From the NCBI RefSeq assembly GCF_017161405.1, contig NZ_CP071051.1, positions 310,001-374,000 of the forward strand: 64,000 nt of DNA. The letters run 5' to 3'. Below the pieces are notes generated by a model. The model was not told the origin of the DNA. It saw only the letters and a list, made by a program, of their open reading frames with translations, and made no database searches. Each line of letters begins with the position of its first letter. The first letter of the stretch is position 1. Of the stretch, positions 17,310 to 26,325 are shown piece by piece. Source of the DNA: Leucobacter sp. CX169 (GTDB taxonomy: Bacteria > Actinomycetota > Actinomycetes > Actinomycetales > Microbacteriaceae). The position numbers and the translations under genes were made by a program.

Positions 17310-18863
17310 ATGAACTCAGCGGCTCGCGACCATGTGATGGCGATTGACCAGGGGACGACGTCGACCCGGGTGATCGTGTTCGACTCCCAGGGCCAGATCG
17401 CGGGGGCCGCGCAACGCGAGCACCGCCAGATCTTCCCGCACCCCGGCTGGGTCGGTCACGACGCCGCCGAGATCTGGCGGGTGACGCGTTCCCTCCTGGT
17501 CGAGGCGCTCTCGCTCTCGCACGTGCCCGCACACCGCATCGCCGGCATCGGCATCACGAACCAGCGCGAGACGACTGTGGTGTGGGACGCGGCGACGGGG
17601 CGGCCCATCACCGACGCGATCGTCTGGCAAGACACCCGCACCCAGGCCATCGTCGACGAGTTCGCGAGTCATCCCGAGGGCCTCGACCGGCTGCGCGGCA
17701 TCACCGGGCTGCCGCTGAACACCTACTTCTCCGCCACCAAGCTGCGCTGGATCCTGGACAGCGTCCCGGGCGCCCCGGAGCGCGCAGCGCGGGGCGAGCT
17801 GCGCTTCGGCACGATGGACAGCTGGCTGGTCTGGAACCTGACGGGCGGGGCCAAGGGCGGACGCCACGTCACCGATGTCACGAACGCGAGCCGCACCTTG
17901 CTCATGGACATCGCGCGACTCGAATGGAGCGACGAGGCCTGCGCACTCTTCGGCATCGACCCATCGCTCCTGCCCGAGATCGTCCCCTCCGTCGGCGTGA
18001 TCGCCGAGGTGACGGCCGTGCCCGAGCTCGTGGGCGTGCCCGTCGCCGGGATCCTGGGTGACCAGCAGGCCGCGACCTTCGGCCAGTGCGCCTTCAGCGA
18101 GGGCGACGCGAAGAACACGTATGGCACCGGCGGCTTCCTGATGGTCAACACGGGCGAGCGGCCCGTCGCGTCCACGAGCGGCCTGCTCACGACCGTGGCC
18201 TACCGGATCGGCGAGGCCGCCCCCGTCTACGCGCTCGAGGGCTCGGTCGCGGTGGCGGGGTCGCTGCAACACTGGCTGCGCGACAACCTGGGCCTGTTCC
18301 GCGACTCAAGTGAAATCGAGGGGCTCGCGACGAGTGTGCCCGACACCGGTGGCGCGATGATCGTCCCCGCATTCTCGGGCCTCTACGCGCCGCGTTGGAA
18401 GGCGGACGCCCGCGGCGTGATCGTCGGCCTTACCCGGTTTGTCACGAAGGCGCACCTGGTGCGCGCCGCGTCCGAGGCGATCGCGTTCCAGTCCGTCGAG
18501 GTGATCGACGCCGCACGTAGCGACACTGGCCACGCGCTTGCCGAGCTGCGGGTCGACGGCGGAGCCTCGGCAAGCGACTTCCTCATGCAGTTCCAGGCCG
18601 ACCTGCTCGGCATCGATGTGGTGCGCCCGCAGATGCTCGAGACCACCGCGCTCGGCGCCGCCTATGCCGCGGGCCTGGCCACCGGGGTCTGGCCGGACCT
18701 CGCCGCGCTCGCCGCAAACTGGCGTGAGGGGCGCAGGTTTACCCCCGCGATGGGCGCCGAGGAGCGGGCCCGGCGGCTGCGACTGTGGGAGAAAGCGGTC
18801 GCCCGCTCGCTCGGCTGGATGGACGACGACGTGCGCGATTCGATCAGGCTCCAGGCGCAGTAG
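17310..18863 (+). CDS. glpK: Glycerol kinase
   Basis: Phosphorylates glycerol to glycerol 3-phosphate. 517 residues, FGGY family, with the N-terminal ATPase signature AIDQGTTSTRVIVFD, glycerol-contact region ITNQRETTVVWD, IVWQDTR, the FGGY signature GGFLMVNTG and the C-terminal GGASASDFLMQFQADLL. Divergent from xth with 86 bp between. No glpF or glpD is beside it, so it appears to be a single gene. Confidence 0.95.
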   Translation: MNSAARDHVMAIDQGTTSTRVIVFDSQGQIAGAAQREHRQIFPHPGWVGHDAAEIWRVTRSLLVEALSLSHVPAHRIAGIGITNQRETTVVWDAATGRPITDAIVWQDTRTQAIVDEFASHPEGLDRLRGITGLPLNTYFSATKLRWILDSVPGAPERAARGELRFGTMDSWLVWNLTGGAKGGRHVTDVTNASRTLLMDIARLEWSDEACALFGIDPSLLPEIVPSVGVIAEVTAVPELVGVPVAGILGDQQAATFGQCAFSEGDAKNTYGTGGFLMVNTGERPVASTSGLLTTVAYRIGEAAPVYALEGSVAVAGSLQHWLRDNLGLFRDSSEIEGLATSVPDTGGAMIVPAFSGLYAPRWKADARGVIVGLTRFVTKAHLVRAASEAIAFQSVEVIDAARSDTGHALAELRVDGGASASDFLMQFQADLLGIDVVRPQMLETTALGAAYAAGLATGVWPDLAALAANWREGRRFTPAMGAEERARRLRLWEKAVARSLGWMDDDVRDSIRLQAQ

Positions 18864-19005
18864 CCCGCCCCGGGAGCGACCCACTCGGTAACGTTTGCTG
18901 TTCGATTTGGACAGATGTCTCGGCGGCACCACGCTCGCGCCGGTACCCTCAGCTTGTTCCCGTGGTCGCCGACCTCGGGTCACCGTCTGAGAGAGGAAAC
19001 CCCAC

Positions 19006-20091
19006 GTGAACGCATCGATTCGTCGACGCGCCGTAGCGGCGCTCGCCACCGCCGGCATTGCCGGCATCATTCTTGCCGGTTGTTCGGCCCCGCCCGAGAC
19101 CGGCGGCGGCGATGCCGGCGCAGAGGGCTCCGACTTCCTCGCCTGCGCCGTCTCGGACGAGGGCAGCTGGAACGATAAGTCCTTCAACGAGGCCGCATAC
19201 GGCGGAATGCTCCAGGCCGAGAAGGAACTCGGCATCAAGATTTCCGATGCAGAGTCGCACACCCCCGAGGATTTCGAGCCGAACCTGACCGCCATGGTTG
19301 ACGCTGGCTGCGACGTCATCTTCGGTGTTGGCTTCAACCTCGTCGACCCGCTGCACGCGGCGGCGAAGGCGAACCCCGAGTCGAACTTCGTCACGATCGA
19401 CGGCTTCCTCGCCGACGACACGATCACGAACCTCAAGCCCGTCATGTACGACACGGTGCAGTCGAGCTACCTCGCGGGCTACGTCTCGGCCGCGTACAGC
19501 ACCACCAAGATCGTTGGCACCTACGGCGGCATGAACATCCCCGCCGTGACCGACTTCATGGTCGGCTTCTACAACGGCGCAAAGGCGTACGAGGCAGACA
19601 CCGGCGAGCTGGTGACGGTCGTCGGCTTCGACCCGGCGAACCCCGACGCGGGTGACTACGTCGGCGACTTCCAGAACAAGGAGACGGCCAAGAGCATCAG
19701 CGTAGGTCAGATCGAGCAGGGCGCTGACGTGATCCTGCCCGTCGCGGGTGGCCTGTTCTCGGCGACCAGCGAGGCAATCAACGAGTCGGGCAAGCCCGTC
19801 GTCATGCTCGGTGTCGACAAGAACGTCGCTGAGACGAGCCCCGAGTACGCCGATCAGATCTTGACCTCGATCGAGAAGCTGATGACGCAGGCGGTCTACG
19901 ACGTGATCGAAGAGACGATGCAGGACGGCTTCAACGCCGAGGCCTACATCGGCACCCTCGAGAACGATGGCACCCGCATCAGCCCGTTCGGCGTCTTCGA
20001 CGACAAGATCTCCGCGGAGATCAAGACGAAGCTCGACGAGCTGAAGGCCGGCATCATCGACGGGTCGATCGACCCCAAGGTGACTCCGTAA
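19006..20091 (+). CDS. BMP-family nucleoside-binding lipoprotein
   Basis: Substrate-binding lipoprotein of a nucleoside-type ABC importer (PnrA/BmpA family). Signal ends in the lipobox ILAGC, Cys26, followed by a Gly/Ala linker. The fold starts ACAVSDEGSWNDKSFNEAAYGGM, the Bmp signature containing the ligand-binding Asp and Asn, and continues with TMVDAGCDVIFGVG-like and ILPVAGGLFSATSEAI segments. 361 residues, GTG start with GAGAGGA upstream. First gene of a five-gene operon ending in cytidine deaminase, which supports nucleosides as the ligand. Confidence 0.93.
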   Translation: MNASIRRRAVAALATAGIAGIILAGCSAPPETGGGDAGAEGSDFLACAVSDEGSWNDKSFNEAAYGGMLQAEKELGIKISDAESHTPEDFEPNLTAMVDAGCDVIFGVGFNLVDPLHAAAKANPESNFVTIDGFLADDTITNLKPVMYDTVQSSYLAGYVSAAYSTTKIVGTYGGMNIPAVTDFMVGFYNGAKAYEADTGELVTVVGFDPANPDAGDYVGDFQNKETAKSISVGQIEQGADVILPVAGGLFSATSEAINESGKPVVMLGVDKNVAETSPEYADQILTSIEKLMTQAVYDVIEETMQDGFNAEAYIGTLENDGTRISPFGVFDDKISAEIKTKLDELKAGIIDGSIDPKVTP

Positions 20092-20105
20092 CCACGGCAA
20101 CACCC

Positions 20106-20147
20106 CTCGGCGGTCGCTGGCTTCGCCTAGCGGCCGCCGAGTATTTT
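20106..20147 (+). terminator. Attenuator-type hairpin between the binding protein and the ATPase
   Basis: Arms CTCGGCGGTCGCT (20106-20118) and AGCGGCCGCCGAG (20129-20141) pair with one mismatch and are followed by TATTTT. It probably lets the binding protein be made in excess over the downstream transporter genes. Confidence 0.75.
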
Positions 20148-20214
20148 CCGCCCGCCTGCGCGTAGGCATCGGCCCGCCGATTCGCTACAGTTGCACTCAA
20201 CTACGGAGGGATCC

Positions 20215-21714
20215 ATGAAACTCGAGCTCCGCGGCATCACCAAGCGCTTCGGCACGTTCACTGCGAACGATGCGGTCAGCCTCACCGTACTGCCCGGCGA
20301 GATCCATTCGCTGCTCGGGGAGAACGGCGCGGGTAAATCGACTCTGATGAACGTGCTCTTCGGCCTGTACTCCGCAGACGGCGGCGAGATCCTGCTCGAT
20401 GACGAGCCGGTCGTTTTCGCAGGCCCCGGCGACGCGATGGCCGCTGGCATCGGCATGGTCCACCAGCACTTCATGCTGATCCCCGTGTTTACCGTCGCGG
20501 AGAACGTGATTCTCGGCCACGAGCCGACGAAGGGTCCCGGCTTCATCGACCTCGACGCTGCGCGCGAGAAGGTGCGCGAGATCTCGGCACGCTTCGGCTT
20601 CGATCTCGACCCCGACGCGAAGATTGAGGATCTGCCCGTCGGCGCTCAGCAGCGCGTTGAGATCATCAAGGCGCTCGTACGCGACGTGAAGGTGCTCGTG
20701 CTCGACGAGCCGACCGCGGTGCTCACGCCCCAGGAGACCGACGAGCTGATGGAAATCATGCGCCAGCTCGCCGCGTCCGGCACCTCCATCATCTTCATTA
20801 CCCACAAGCTGCGTGAGGTGAAGGCCGTCGCCGACCGCATCACCGTGATGCGCCTCGGCAAGGTCGTCGGCCAGGCCAGCCCTGACGCGTCCACCGCCGA
20901 GCTCGCCGAGCTGATGGTGGGTCGCCAGGTTGACCTCACCACCGCGAAGCGCGTGGCCACCCCCGGCGCCGACCGCCTCGTCGTCAAGGGACTGAGCCTC
21001 GTCTCGCAGACCGGTACCGTGCTGCTCGACGACGTGAACTTCACCATCCGTGCGGGCGAGGTGCTCGCGGTCGCCGGTGTGCAGGGCAACGGGCAGACCG
21101 AGCTCACCGAGACGCTGATCGGCCTCCGCCACGGCGCAAAGGGCAGCGTCAAGCTCGGCGGCACGGAGATGCTCGGCAAGTCGGTGCGCGATCTCATCGA
21201 CCTGGGGATCGGATACATCCCCGAGGACCGTTCCAAGGACGGACTCGTCGGTGAGTTCTCCGTCGCCGAGAACCTCATGCTGAACCGCAGCTGGGGCGCC
21301 CCCTTCGTGCGCGCGGGCTCCATCCGGCGCGGGGTGCTCAGCGCGTTCGCGGACAAGGCGATCAAGGACTTCGACGTTCGCACTCGCGGCGCCAGCGCTA
21401 AGGCGGGGCGCCTGTCCGGCGGCAACCAGCAGAAGGTCATCATCGCGCGCGAGCTCGAGGCCGACCCGCAGTTCTTTGTCGCGTCGCAGCCCACCCGCGG
21501 CGTCGACGTTGGGTCCATCGAGTTCATTCACGAGCGCATCATCGGCCTGCGCGATGCGGGGCTGCCCGTCCTGATCGTGTCGACCGAGCTGGACGAGGTC
21601 GTCAACCTCGCCGATCGCATCGCCGTGATGTACCAAGGCCGCATCGTCGGGATTGTCCCGTCGGACACGCCACGCACCAAACTGGGAGAGATGATGGCGG
21701 GGATCTCCGCATGA
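20215..21714 (+). CDS. Nucleoside ABC importer, ATPase subunit with two cassettes
   Basis: Energises the importer; 499 residues with two ATP-binding cassettes. First: Walker A GENGAGKST, Q-loop VHQHFMLIP, Walker B VLVLDEPTAVLT. Second: degenerate Walker A GVQGNGQTEL, signature LSGGNQQKV and the DVGSIEFIHERI region, as in RbsA-like and YufO-like proteins. ATG at 20215 follows a GGAGGG ribosome-binding site; a TTG eight codons upstream is disfavoured. The stop overlaps the next start. Confidence 0.93.
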   Translation: MKLELRGITKRFGTFTANDAVSLTVLPGEIHSLLGENGAGKSTLMNVLFGLYSADGGEILLDDEPVVFAGPGDAMAAGIGMVHQHFMLIPVFTVAENVILGHEPTKGPGFIDLDAAREKVREISARFGFDLDPDAKIEDLPVGAQQRVEIIKALVRDVKVLVLDEPTAVLTPQETDELMEIMRQLAASGTSIIFITHKLREVKAVADRITVMRLGKVVGQASPDASTAELAELMVGRQVDLTTAKRVATPGADRLVVKGLSLVSQTGTVLLDDVNFTIRAGEVLAVAGVQGNGQTELTETLIGLRHGAKGSVKLGGTEMLGKSVRDLIDLGIGYIPEDRSKDGLVGEFSVAENLMLNRSWGAPFVRAGSIRRGVLSAFADKAIKDFDVRTRGASAKAGRLSGGNQQKVIIARELEADPQFFVASQPTRGVDVGSIEFIHERIIGLRDAGLPVLIVSTELDEVVNLADRIAVMYQGRIVGIVPSDTPRTKLGEMMAGISA

Positions 21715-22973
21715 GTGAAACCTCGGCAACACCAGCCCCCGTGGCTCCCGCCCCCGTGCAGGATCCGGTCCCCGCAGGGACCGCGAATCTCGTGCTGCGC
21801 GAGATCCTCGGATCGGGCTTCTTCCGCACCCTGCTCGCGATCGTGCTGGGCTTCGTCGTCGGCGGCATCCTCATGGCGGTCACGAACCAGGACTTCATCG
21901 ACTCGGCCGGCTACATCTTCGGCCGCCCATCGGACGCACTCGGCGCCGGCTGGAACGCCATCGTCGACGGGTACACCGCGCTCTTCCAGGGGTCGATCTA
22001 CAACCCCAAGGCCAAGTCGTTCGCGGGGGCAATCCGTCCCTTCACTGAGACGCTGCGTTTCTCGGCGCCGCTCATTCTTGCAGGCCTCGGCATCGCGCTC
22101 GGCTTCCGGGTCGGCCTCTTCAACATCGGCGGTCTCGGCCAGATGCTCGCCGCGATTGGCGCGTCGTCGTACGTCGCCTACGCGCTTCCGCTGCCCGGCG
22201 CGCTGCACCTCATCGCAGCGATCGTCGCCGGCGTGCTCGCCGCGGCACTCTGGGGCGCGATCGCCGGCCTGCTCAAGGCGACGACGGGCGCGCACGAGGT
22301 CATCGTGACCATCATGCTCAACTACATCGCCTTGAACCTGGTCACCCTGGCCATGCGTTCCGGGATCCTGCACGACCCGACGGCCGGCAGCAACCCCAAG
22401 ACACCCGACCCGCTCGAGTCTGCGCTCTACCCGCTGCTGCTTGGCCCCCAGTTCAAGCTGCACGTCGGCTTCCTCGTCGCGCTTGCCGCGGTCGTGCTCT
22501 ACTGGTGGCTGATGGAGCGCTCGGCACTCGGCTTCCGCCTGCGCGCCGTCGGCGAAAACCCGAACGCGGCGCGCACCGCCGGCATGAACGTCCCTTTGCT
22601 TTACGTCATCGCGATGGGCGCGAGCGCCGGATTCGTGGGGCTCGCGGGCGTCAACCAGGTCCTCGGCAGCGTTGACGGCGTCACCCCCTCCATCCACTCG
22701 GGCATCGGCTTCGACGGCATCACCGTTGCGCTGCTCGGTGGCGGTGGCGGCATCGGGATCCTGTTCGCCGGTCTGCTGTTTGGCGCAATGAAGGCGGGCG
22801 GGCCCTCGATGCAGATTGCCGACGTCAGCCCGGAGGTGATGGTGGTGGTGCAGGGCGTGATCGTGTTGTTCATCGCCGCGCCGCCGCTCGTGCGCGCGAT
22901 CTTCCGGCTGCCGAAGCCTGTGGCGAGTGGCCCGATCCGAAGACTCTTTACCGGGAAGAAGGGTGACGCCTGA
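21711..22973 (+). CDS. Nucleoside ABC importer permease 1
   Basis: BPD_transp_2-type inner-membrane subunit, 420 residues, about ten helices. Family marker EVIVTIMLNYIALNLV, then a late LRAVGENPNAARTAGMNV loop that contacts the ATPase and GFDGITVALLGG. It has a longer first extracytoplasmic loop, as expected for the YufP-like subunit of these importers. Overlaps both neighbours by one to four bases. Confidence 0.92.
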   Translation: MSETSATPAPVAPAPVQDPVPAGTANLVLREILGSGFFRTLLAIVLGFVVGGILMAVTNQDFIDSAGYIFGRPSDALGAGWNAIVDGYTALFQGSIYNPKAKSFAGAIRPFTETLRFSAPLILAGLGIALGFRVGLFNIGGLGQMLAAIGASSYVAYALPLPGALHLIAAIVAGVLAAALWGAIAGLLKATTGAHEVIVTIMLNYIALNLVTLAMRSGILHDPTAGSNPKTPDPLESALYPLLLGPQFKLHVGFLVALAAVVLYWWLMERSALGFRLRAVGENPNAARTAGMNVPLLYVIAMGASAGFVGLAGVNQVLGSVDGVTPSIHSGIGFDGITVALLGGGGGIGILFAGLLFGAMKAGGPSMQIADVSPEVMVVVQGVIVLFIAAPPLVRAIFRLPKPVASGPIRRLFTGKKGDA

Positions 22974-24256
22974 TGACTGAGCTCAAGCTGGCCGGGGTCG
23001 GCAGCGATACGCCTGTGCGTCGCCCGATCGACTGGCGCGCCCCGATTACGCTCAGCGTGGTCGCCGTGCTCGGATTCGTCGTATTTGGCCTGCTCGGCCG
23101 CGACCAGACCGTGACCTTCTCGTGGGCGTCGCGCGGCGTGCCCACCTTCATCCCTGACTGGGTCGCAAACTCGCAGGTCGTCGGTTTCGCGACCGGCGTG
23201 CTGATGCTCGTCATCGCGGTCTATGCGACCTGGCTTGCGGTGCAGCGGCGTCGGGTACCCGGTTGGTTTGTAGCCATCTTCGCGCTCTCCTTCCTCGTGG
23301 CCCTGCTCGGCTGGGTCGGCGCGGGGGACCGGGTGCCGTTCGTGTACCTGCTCACCGGCGCGATCGCGTTCTCCGTCCCCGTCGTGCTCGGCGCGCTCGC
23401 GGGCGTGCTCGGCGAGCGGGTCGGCGTCGTCAACATCGCGATCGAGGGCCAGCTGCTGATGGGCGCCTGCATGGCCGCCTTCGTGGGCACCCTGACCAAT
23501 AACCTGCTGCTCGGGCTCTCGGCCGCCGTGATTTCCGGCGCGCTCGTCGGCATGGTGCTCGCCGTGTTCGCAGTGCGATATGCCGTCGAGCAGATCATTG
23601 TCGGTGTGGTCGTCAACGTGCTCGTCGCGGGCGTCACGAGCTTCCTGTACACGACGCTGATGACCCGCGACGAGGCGAGGTACAACAACCCGGGCACCCT
23701 GCCCTTCATCAAGATCCCGTTCCTGTCCGAGATTCCGGTCTTCGGCCCCGTGCTGTTCAACCAGCGCATTACGACGTACCTGATGTTCATTCTGATTCCG
23801 CTCATCGCAATCGCCCTCTCGAAGACCCGCTGGGGCCTGCGCCTGCGCGCCGTCGGCGAGCACCCGCTCGCGGCCGACACCGTCGGCATCAACGTGCCGC
23901 GCACGCGGTTCTGGGTCGTCACCGGTGCAGGCCTCTTGGCCGGCCTCGGCGGCGCGGCGATGTCGATCGGCTCGGTCGGCTCGTTCGTGCGAGATATGAG
24001 CGCTGGACAGGGCTATATCGCGCTCGCCTGCGTCATCCTCGGGCGCTGGAACCCGTGGGCCGCGACGGCCGCCGCACTGCTGTTCGGATTCTCCAAGCAG
24101 TTCGGGGTGTGGGCCGGCCAGTCGGGCTCAGGGATCCCGAGCGACTTGATCGCGATGATTCCCTACATTGTGACGCTCATCGCCGTCGGTGGCTTCGTCG
24201 GGCGCTCGGTCGCGCCGGCCGCGGTCGGCAAGGCCTACACGAAGGCGGAGGGCTAG
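22973..24256 (+). CDS. Nucleoside ABC importer permease 2
   Basis: Second BPD_transp_2 permease (YufQ-like), 427 residues. Two extra N-terminal helices, then the core with EQIIVGVVVNVLVAGVTSFLYT, the ATPase-contact loop LRAVGEHPLAADTVGINV and GQGYIALACVILGRW. The start overlaps the stop of permease 1 (TGATG). Forms a heterodimer with permease 1. Confidence 0.92.
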   Translation: MTELKLAGVGSDTPVRRPIDWRAPITLSVVAVLGFVVFGLLGRDQTVTFSWASRGVPTFIPDWVANSQVVGFATGVLMLVIAVYATWLAVQRRRVPGWFVAIFALSFLVALLGWVGAGDRVPFVYLLTGAIAFSVPVVLGALAGVLGERVGVVNIAIEGQLLMGACMAAFVGTLTNNLLLGLSAAVISGALVGMVLAVFAVRYAVEQIIVGVVVNVLVAGVTSFLYTTLMTRDEARYNNPGTLPFIKIPFLSEIPVFGPVLFNQRITTYLMFILIPLIAIALSKTRWGLRLRAVGEHPLAADTVGINVPRTRFWVVTGAGLLAGLGGAAMSIGSVGSFVRDMSAGQGYIALACVILGRWNPWAATAAALLFGFSKQFGVWAGQSGSGIPSDLIAMIPYIVTLIAVGGFVGRSVAPAAVGKAYTKAEG

Positions 24257-24258
24257 CC

Positions 24259-24675
24259 ATGACCGACATCGACTGGGTCTCGCTTCGTGCGGCCTCGATC
24301 GAGGCGATGGGTCGCGCGTACGCGCCCTACTCGGAGTTCCCCGTCGGCTGCGCCGCGCTCGTGGACGACGGCCGCATCGTCACCGGCTGCAACGTCGAGA
24401 ACGCGAGCTACGGCGTCGGGCTCTGCGCCGAATGCGCGCTCGTCGGCCAGCTGCACTTGAGCGGCGGCGGTCGGCTCGTCGCGTTCGACTGCGTCGACGG
24501 AAGCGGGGCGACGCTCATGCCCTGCGGCCGTTGCCGGCAGCTGCTGTACGAGGCGTCCGCGCCGGGCATGCTCCTGAACACGGTCTCCGGGATCCGGACG
24601 ATTGACGAGGTGCTGCCCGACGCGTTCGGCCCGCGCCAGCTCGAGGAGTACGCGGAACGTCCAGACCAGGGATGA
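24259..24675 (+). CDS. cdd: Cytidine deaminase
   Basis: Converts cytidine or deoxycytidine to the uridine form. 138 residues with YAPYSEFPVGCAALV, substrate motif GCNVENASYG, the zinc/catalytic CAECAL (one zinc Cys plus the proton-shuttle Glu) and PCGRCRQLL (the other two Cys). Two bases separate it from the permease stop. Its place at the end of the BMP importer operon suggests imported nucleosides are salvaged at once. Confidence 0.95.
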   Translation: MTDIDWVSLRAASIEAMGRAYAPYSEFPVGCAALVDDGRIVTGCNVENASYGVGLCAECALVGQLHLSGGGRLVAFDCVDGSGATLMPCGRCRQLLYEASAPGMLLNTVSGIRTIDEVLPDAFGPRQLEEYAERPDQG

Positions 24676-24747
24676 GGTCGCGGCAGTTCGAGGCGGGCCG
24701 CGGGCGTAGGATGACCCGGTGCTCACTCCCGAAATGAACCGTCGCTG

Positions 24748-26241
24748 ATGGCCGCCCCTCAGCCCATTCGCCCCTGGCCTGCGCTCTGGTCGCTGGTCAT
24801 CGGCTTCTTCATGATCCTGGTCGACACCACGATCGTCTCGGTTGCCAACCCGACGATCAAGGACGCCCTTGGGACCGACCTCAACACGACGCTCTGGGCG
24901 ACGAGCGCGTACCTGCTCGCGTATGCGGTGCCGCTACTCATCACGGGTCGCCTGGGCGATCGCTTCGGGCCGCGTCGGATCTACCTCATCGGGCTCGTCG
25001 TCTTCACGATTTCGTCCCTCGCCTGTGGCCTGTCCGGTTCGATCGAGGCGCTGATCGTCGCCCGCGTCTTCCAGGGCTTTGGCGCGTCCATGATGACGCC
25101 GCAGACGATGGCGGTCATTACCCGCATCTTCGCGCCGATGGAGCGCGGTGCCGCGATGGCGATCTGGGGCGCGACCGCGGGCGCCGCGACGCTCATCGGG
25201 CCGATCCTCGGCGGCCTCATCATCGACTCCCTCGGCTGGGAGTGGATCTTCTTCATCAACGTGCCGATCGGCATCATTGCCTTCGTGCTCGCGATGCGGA
25301 ACGTCCCCGCCCTGCAGACCCACCCGCACCGCTTCGACCTCATCGGTGTGGCGCTCAGCGCGGTCGGCCTGTTCCTCTTGGTGTTCGGCATTCAAGAGGG
25401 TGAGAGCTACAACTGGGGCCAGATCTGGGGCCCGATCTCGGTCTGGGGCCTCATCATCGCTGGCGCCATCGTCATGGTGATTTTCGTGGTGTGGCAGCGC
25501 GTGCAAAAGGGCGAGCCGCTCCTCCCGCTTCGCGTCTTCCGCGACCGCAACTTCGCCGTCGGCAACCTCGCGATCACGACGGTCGGCTTCTCCGTCACGG
25601 GCATGGCCCTGCCCCTCATCTTCTACGCGCAGACCGTGCGCGGCATGACTCCGACCCAGTCGGCGCTGCTCATGGTGCCGATGGCGGTGCTCTCGGGCGT
25701 GCTCGCCCCGTTCGTCGGCAAGCTGATAGATCGCGGCGACCCCCGTTGGATCGCCCCGCTGGGGCTGTTCCTCATGGCCGTCGGCCTCGGCGCGTACTCG
25801 CTCGTGATGACGCCCGACGCCCCGATCTGGATGCTCCTCATCCCGAGCGTCATCCTCGGCTTCGCGAACGCCGGTATGTGGGGCCCATTGGCCTCGCTCA
25901 CCACCTACAATCTGTCGCCCGCGCTCGCGGGGGCAGGATCCGGGGTCTACAACACCACCCGCCAGGTGGGCGCGGTGCTTGGCTCGGCCGCCATGGCCGT
26001 GGTCATGCAGGCGCGCTTGGCTGCCGAGTTGCCGGCCGCCGCCGGCGGGGGAGCGGGAATGGGTGGCGAGTCCGCCTCCGGAGTGCTCCCCGAGGCGCTG
26101 CACGAGGGGTTCTCCGCGGCGATGGCCCAGTCGTTGCTGCTGCCGGCGGCGGTCGTGCTGCTGGGTGCCGCCGTTGCGCTCTTCTTCGCTCGGCGCGGGG
26201 CGCCCAAGCACGAGCAGGAGCGGACGGGCGCCGCGAAATAA
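24748..26241 (+). CDS. MFS multidrug-type efflux pump (DHA2, EmrB/QacA family)
   Basis: Drug:H+ antiporter-2 family protein of 497 residues with about fourteen helices. Signatures: TM1 VDTTIVSVANPTI (motif D1-like), loop GRLGDRFGPRRIY (motif A) and the TM5 motif with GPILGGLIID (motif C). The C-terminal tail is basic and polar. No regulator is adjacent. Substrate unknown. Confidence 0.92.
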   Translation: MAAPQPIRPWPALWSLVIGFFMILVDTTIVSVANPTIKDALGTDLNTTLWATSAYLLAYAVPLLITGRLGDRFGPRRIYLIGLVVFTISSLACGLSGSIEALIVARVFQGFGASMMTPQTMAVITRIFAPMERGAAMAIWGATAGAATLIGPILGGLIIDSLGWEWIFFINVPIGIIAFVLAMRNVPALQTHPHRFDLIGVALSAVGLFLLVFGIQEGESYNWGQIWGPISVWGLIIAGAIVMVIFVVWQRVQKGEPLLPLRVFRDRNFAVGNLAITTVGFSVTGMALPLIFYAQTVRGMTPTQSALLMVPMAVLSGVLAPFVGKLIDRGDPRWIAPLGLFLMAVGLGAYSLVMTPDAPIWMLLIPSVILGFANAGMWGPLASLTTYNLSPALAGAGSGVYNTTRQVGAVLGSAAMAVVMQARLAAELPAAAGGGAGMGGESASGVLPEALHEGFSAAMAQSLLLPAAVVLLGAAVALFFARRGAPKHEQERTGAAK

Positions 26242-26325
26242 GCGCGACGGGGTCCTGCCCGCCCTGCCCGCCTCTCCCGCCGCGCACCGCCACCGCAACA
26301 TAGCTCCCAGGAGTACGCTCAACCC

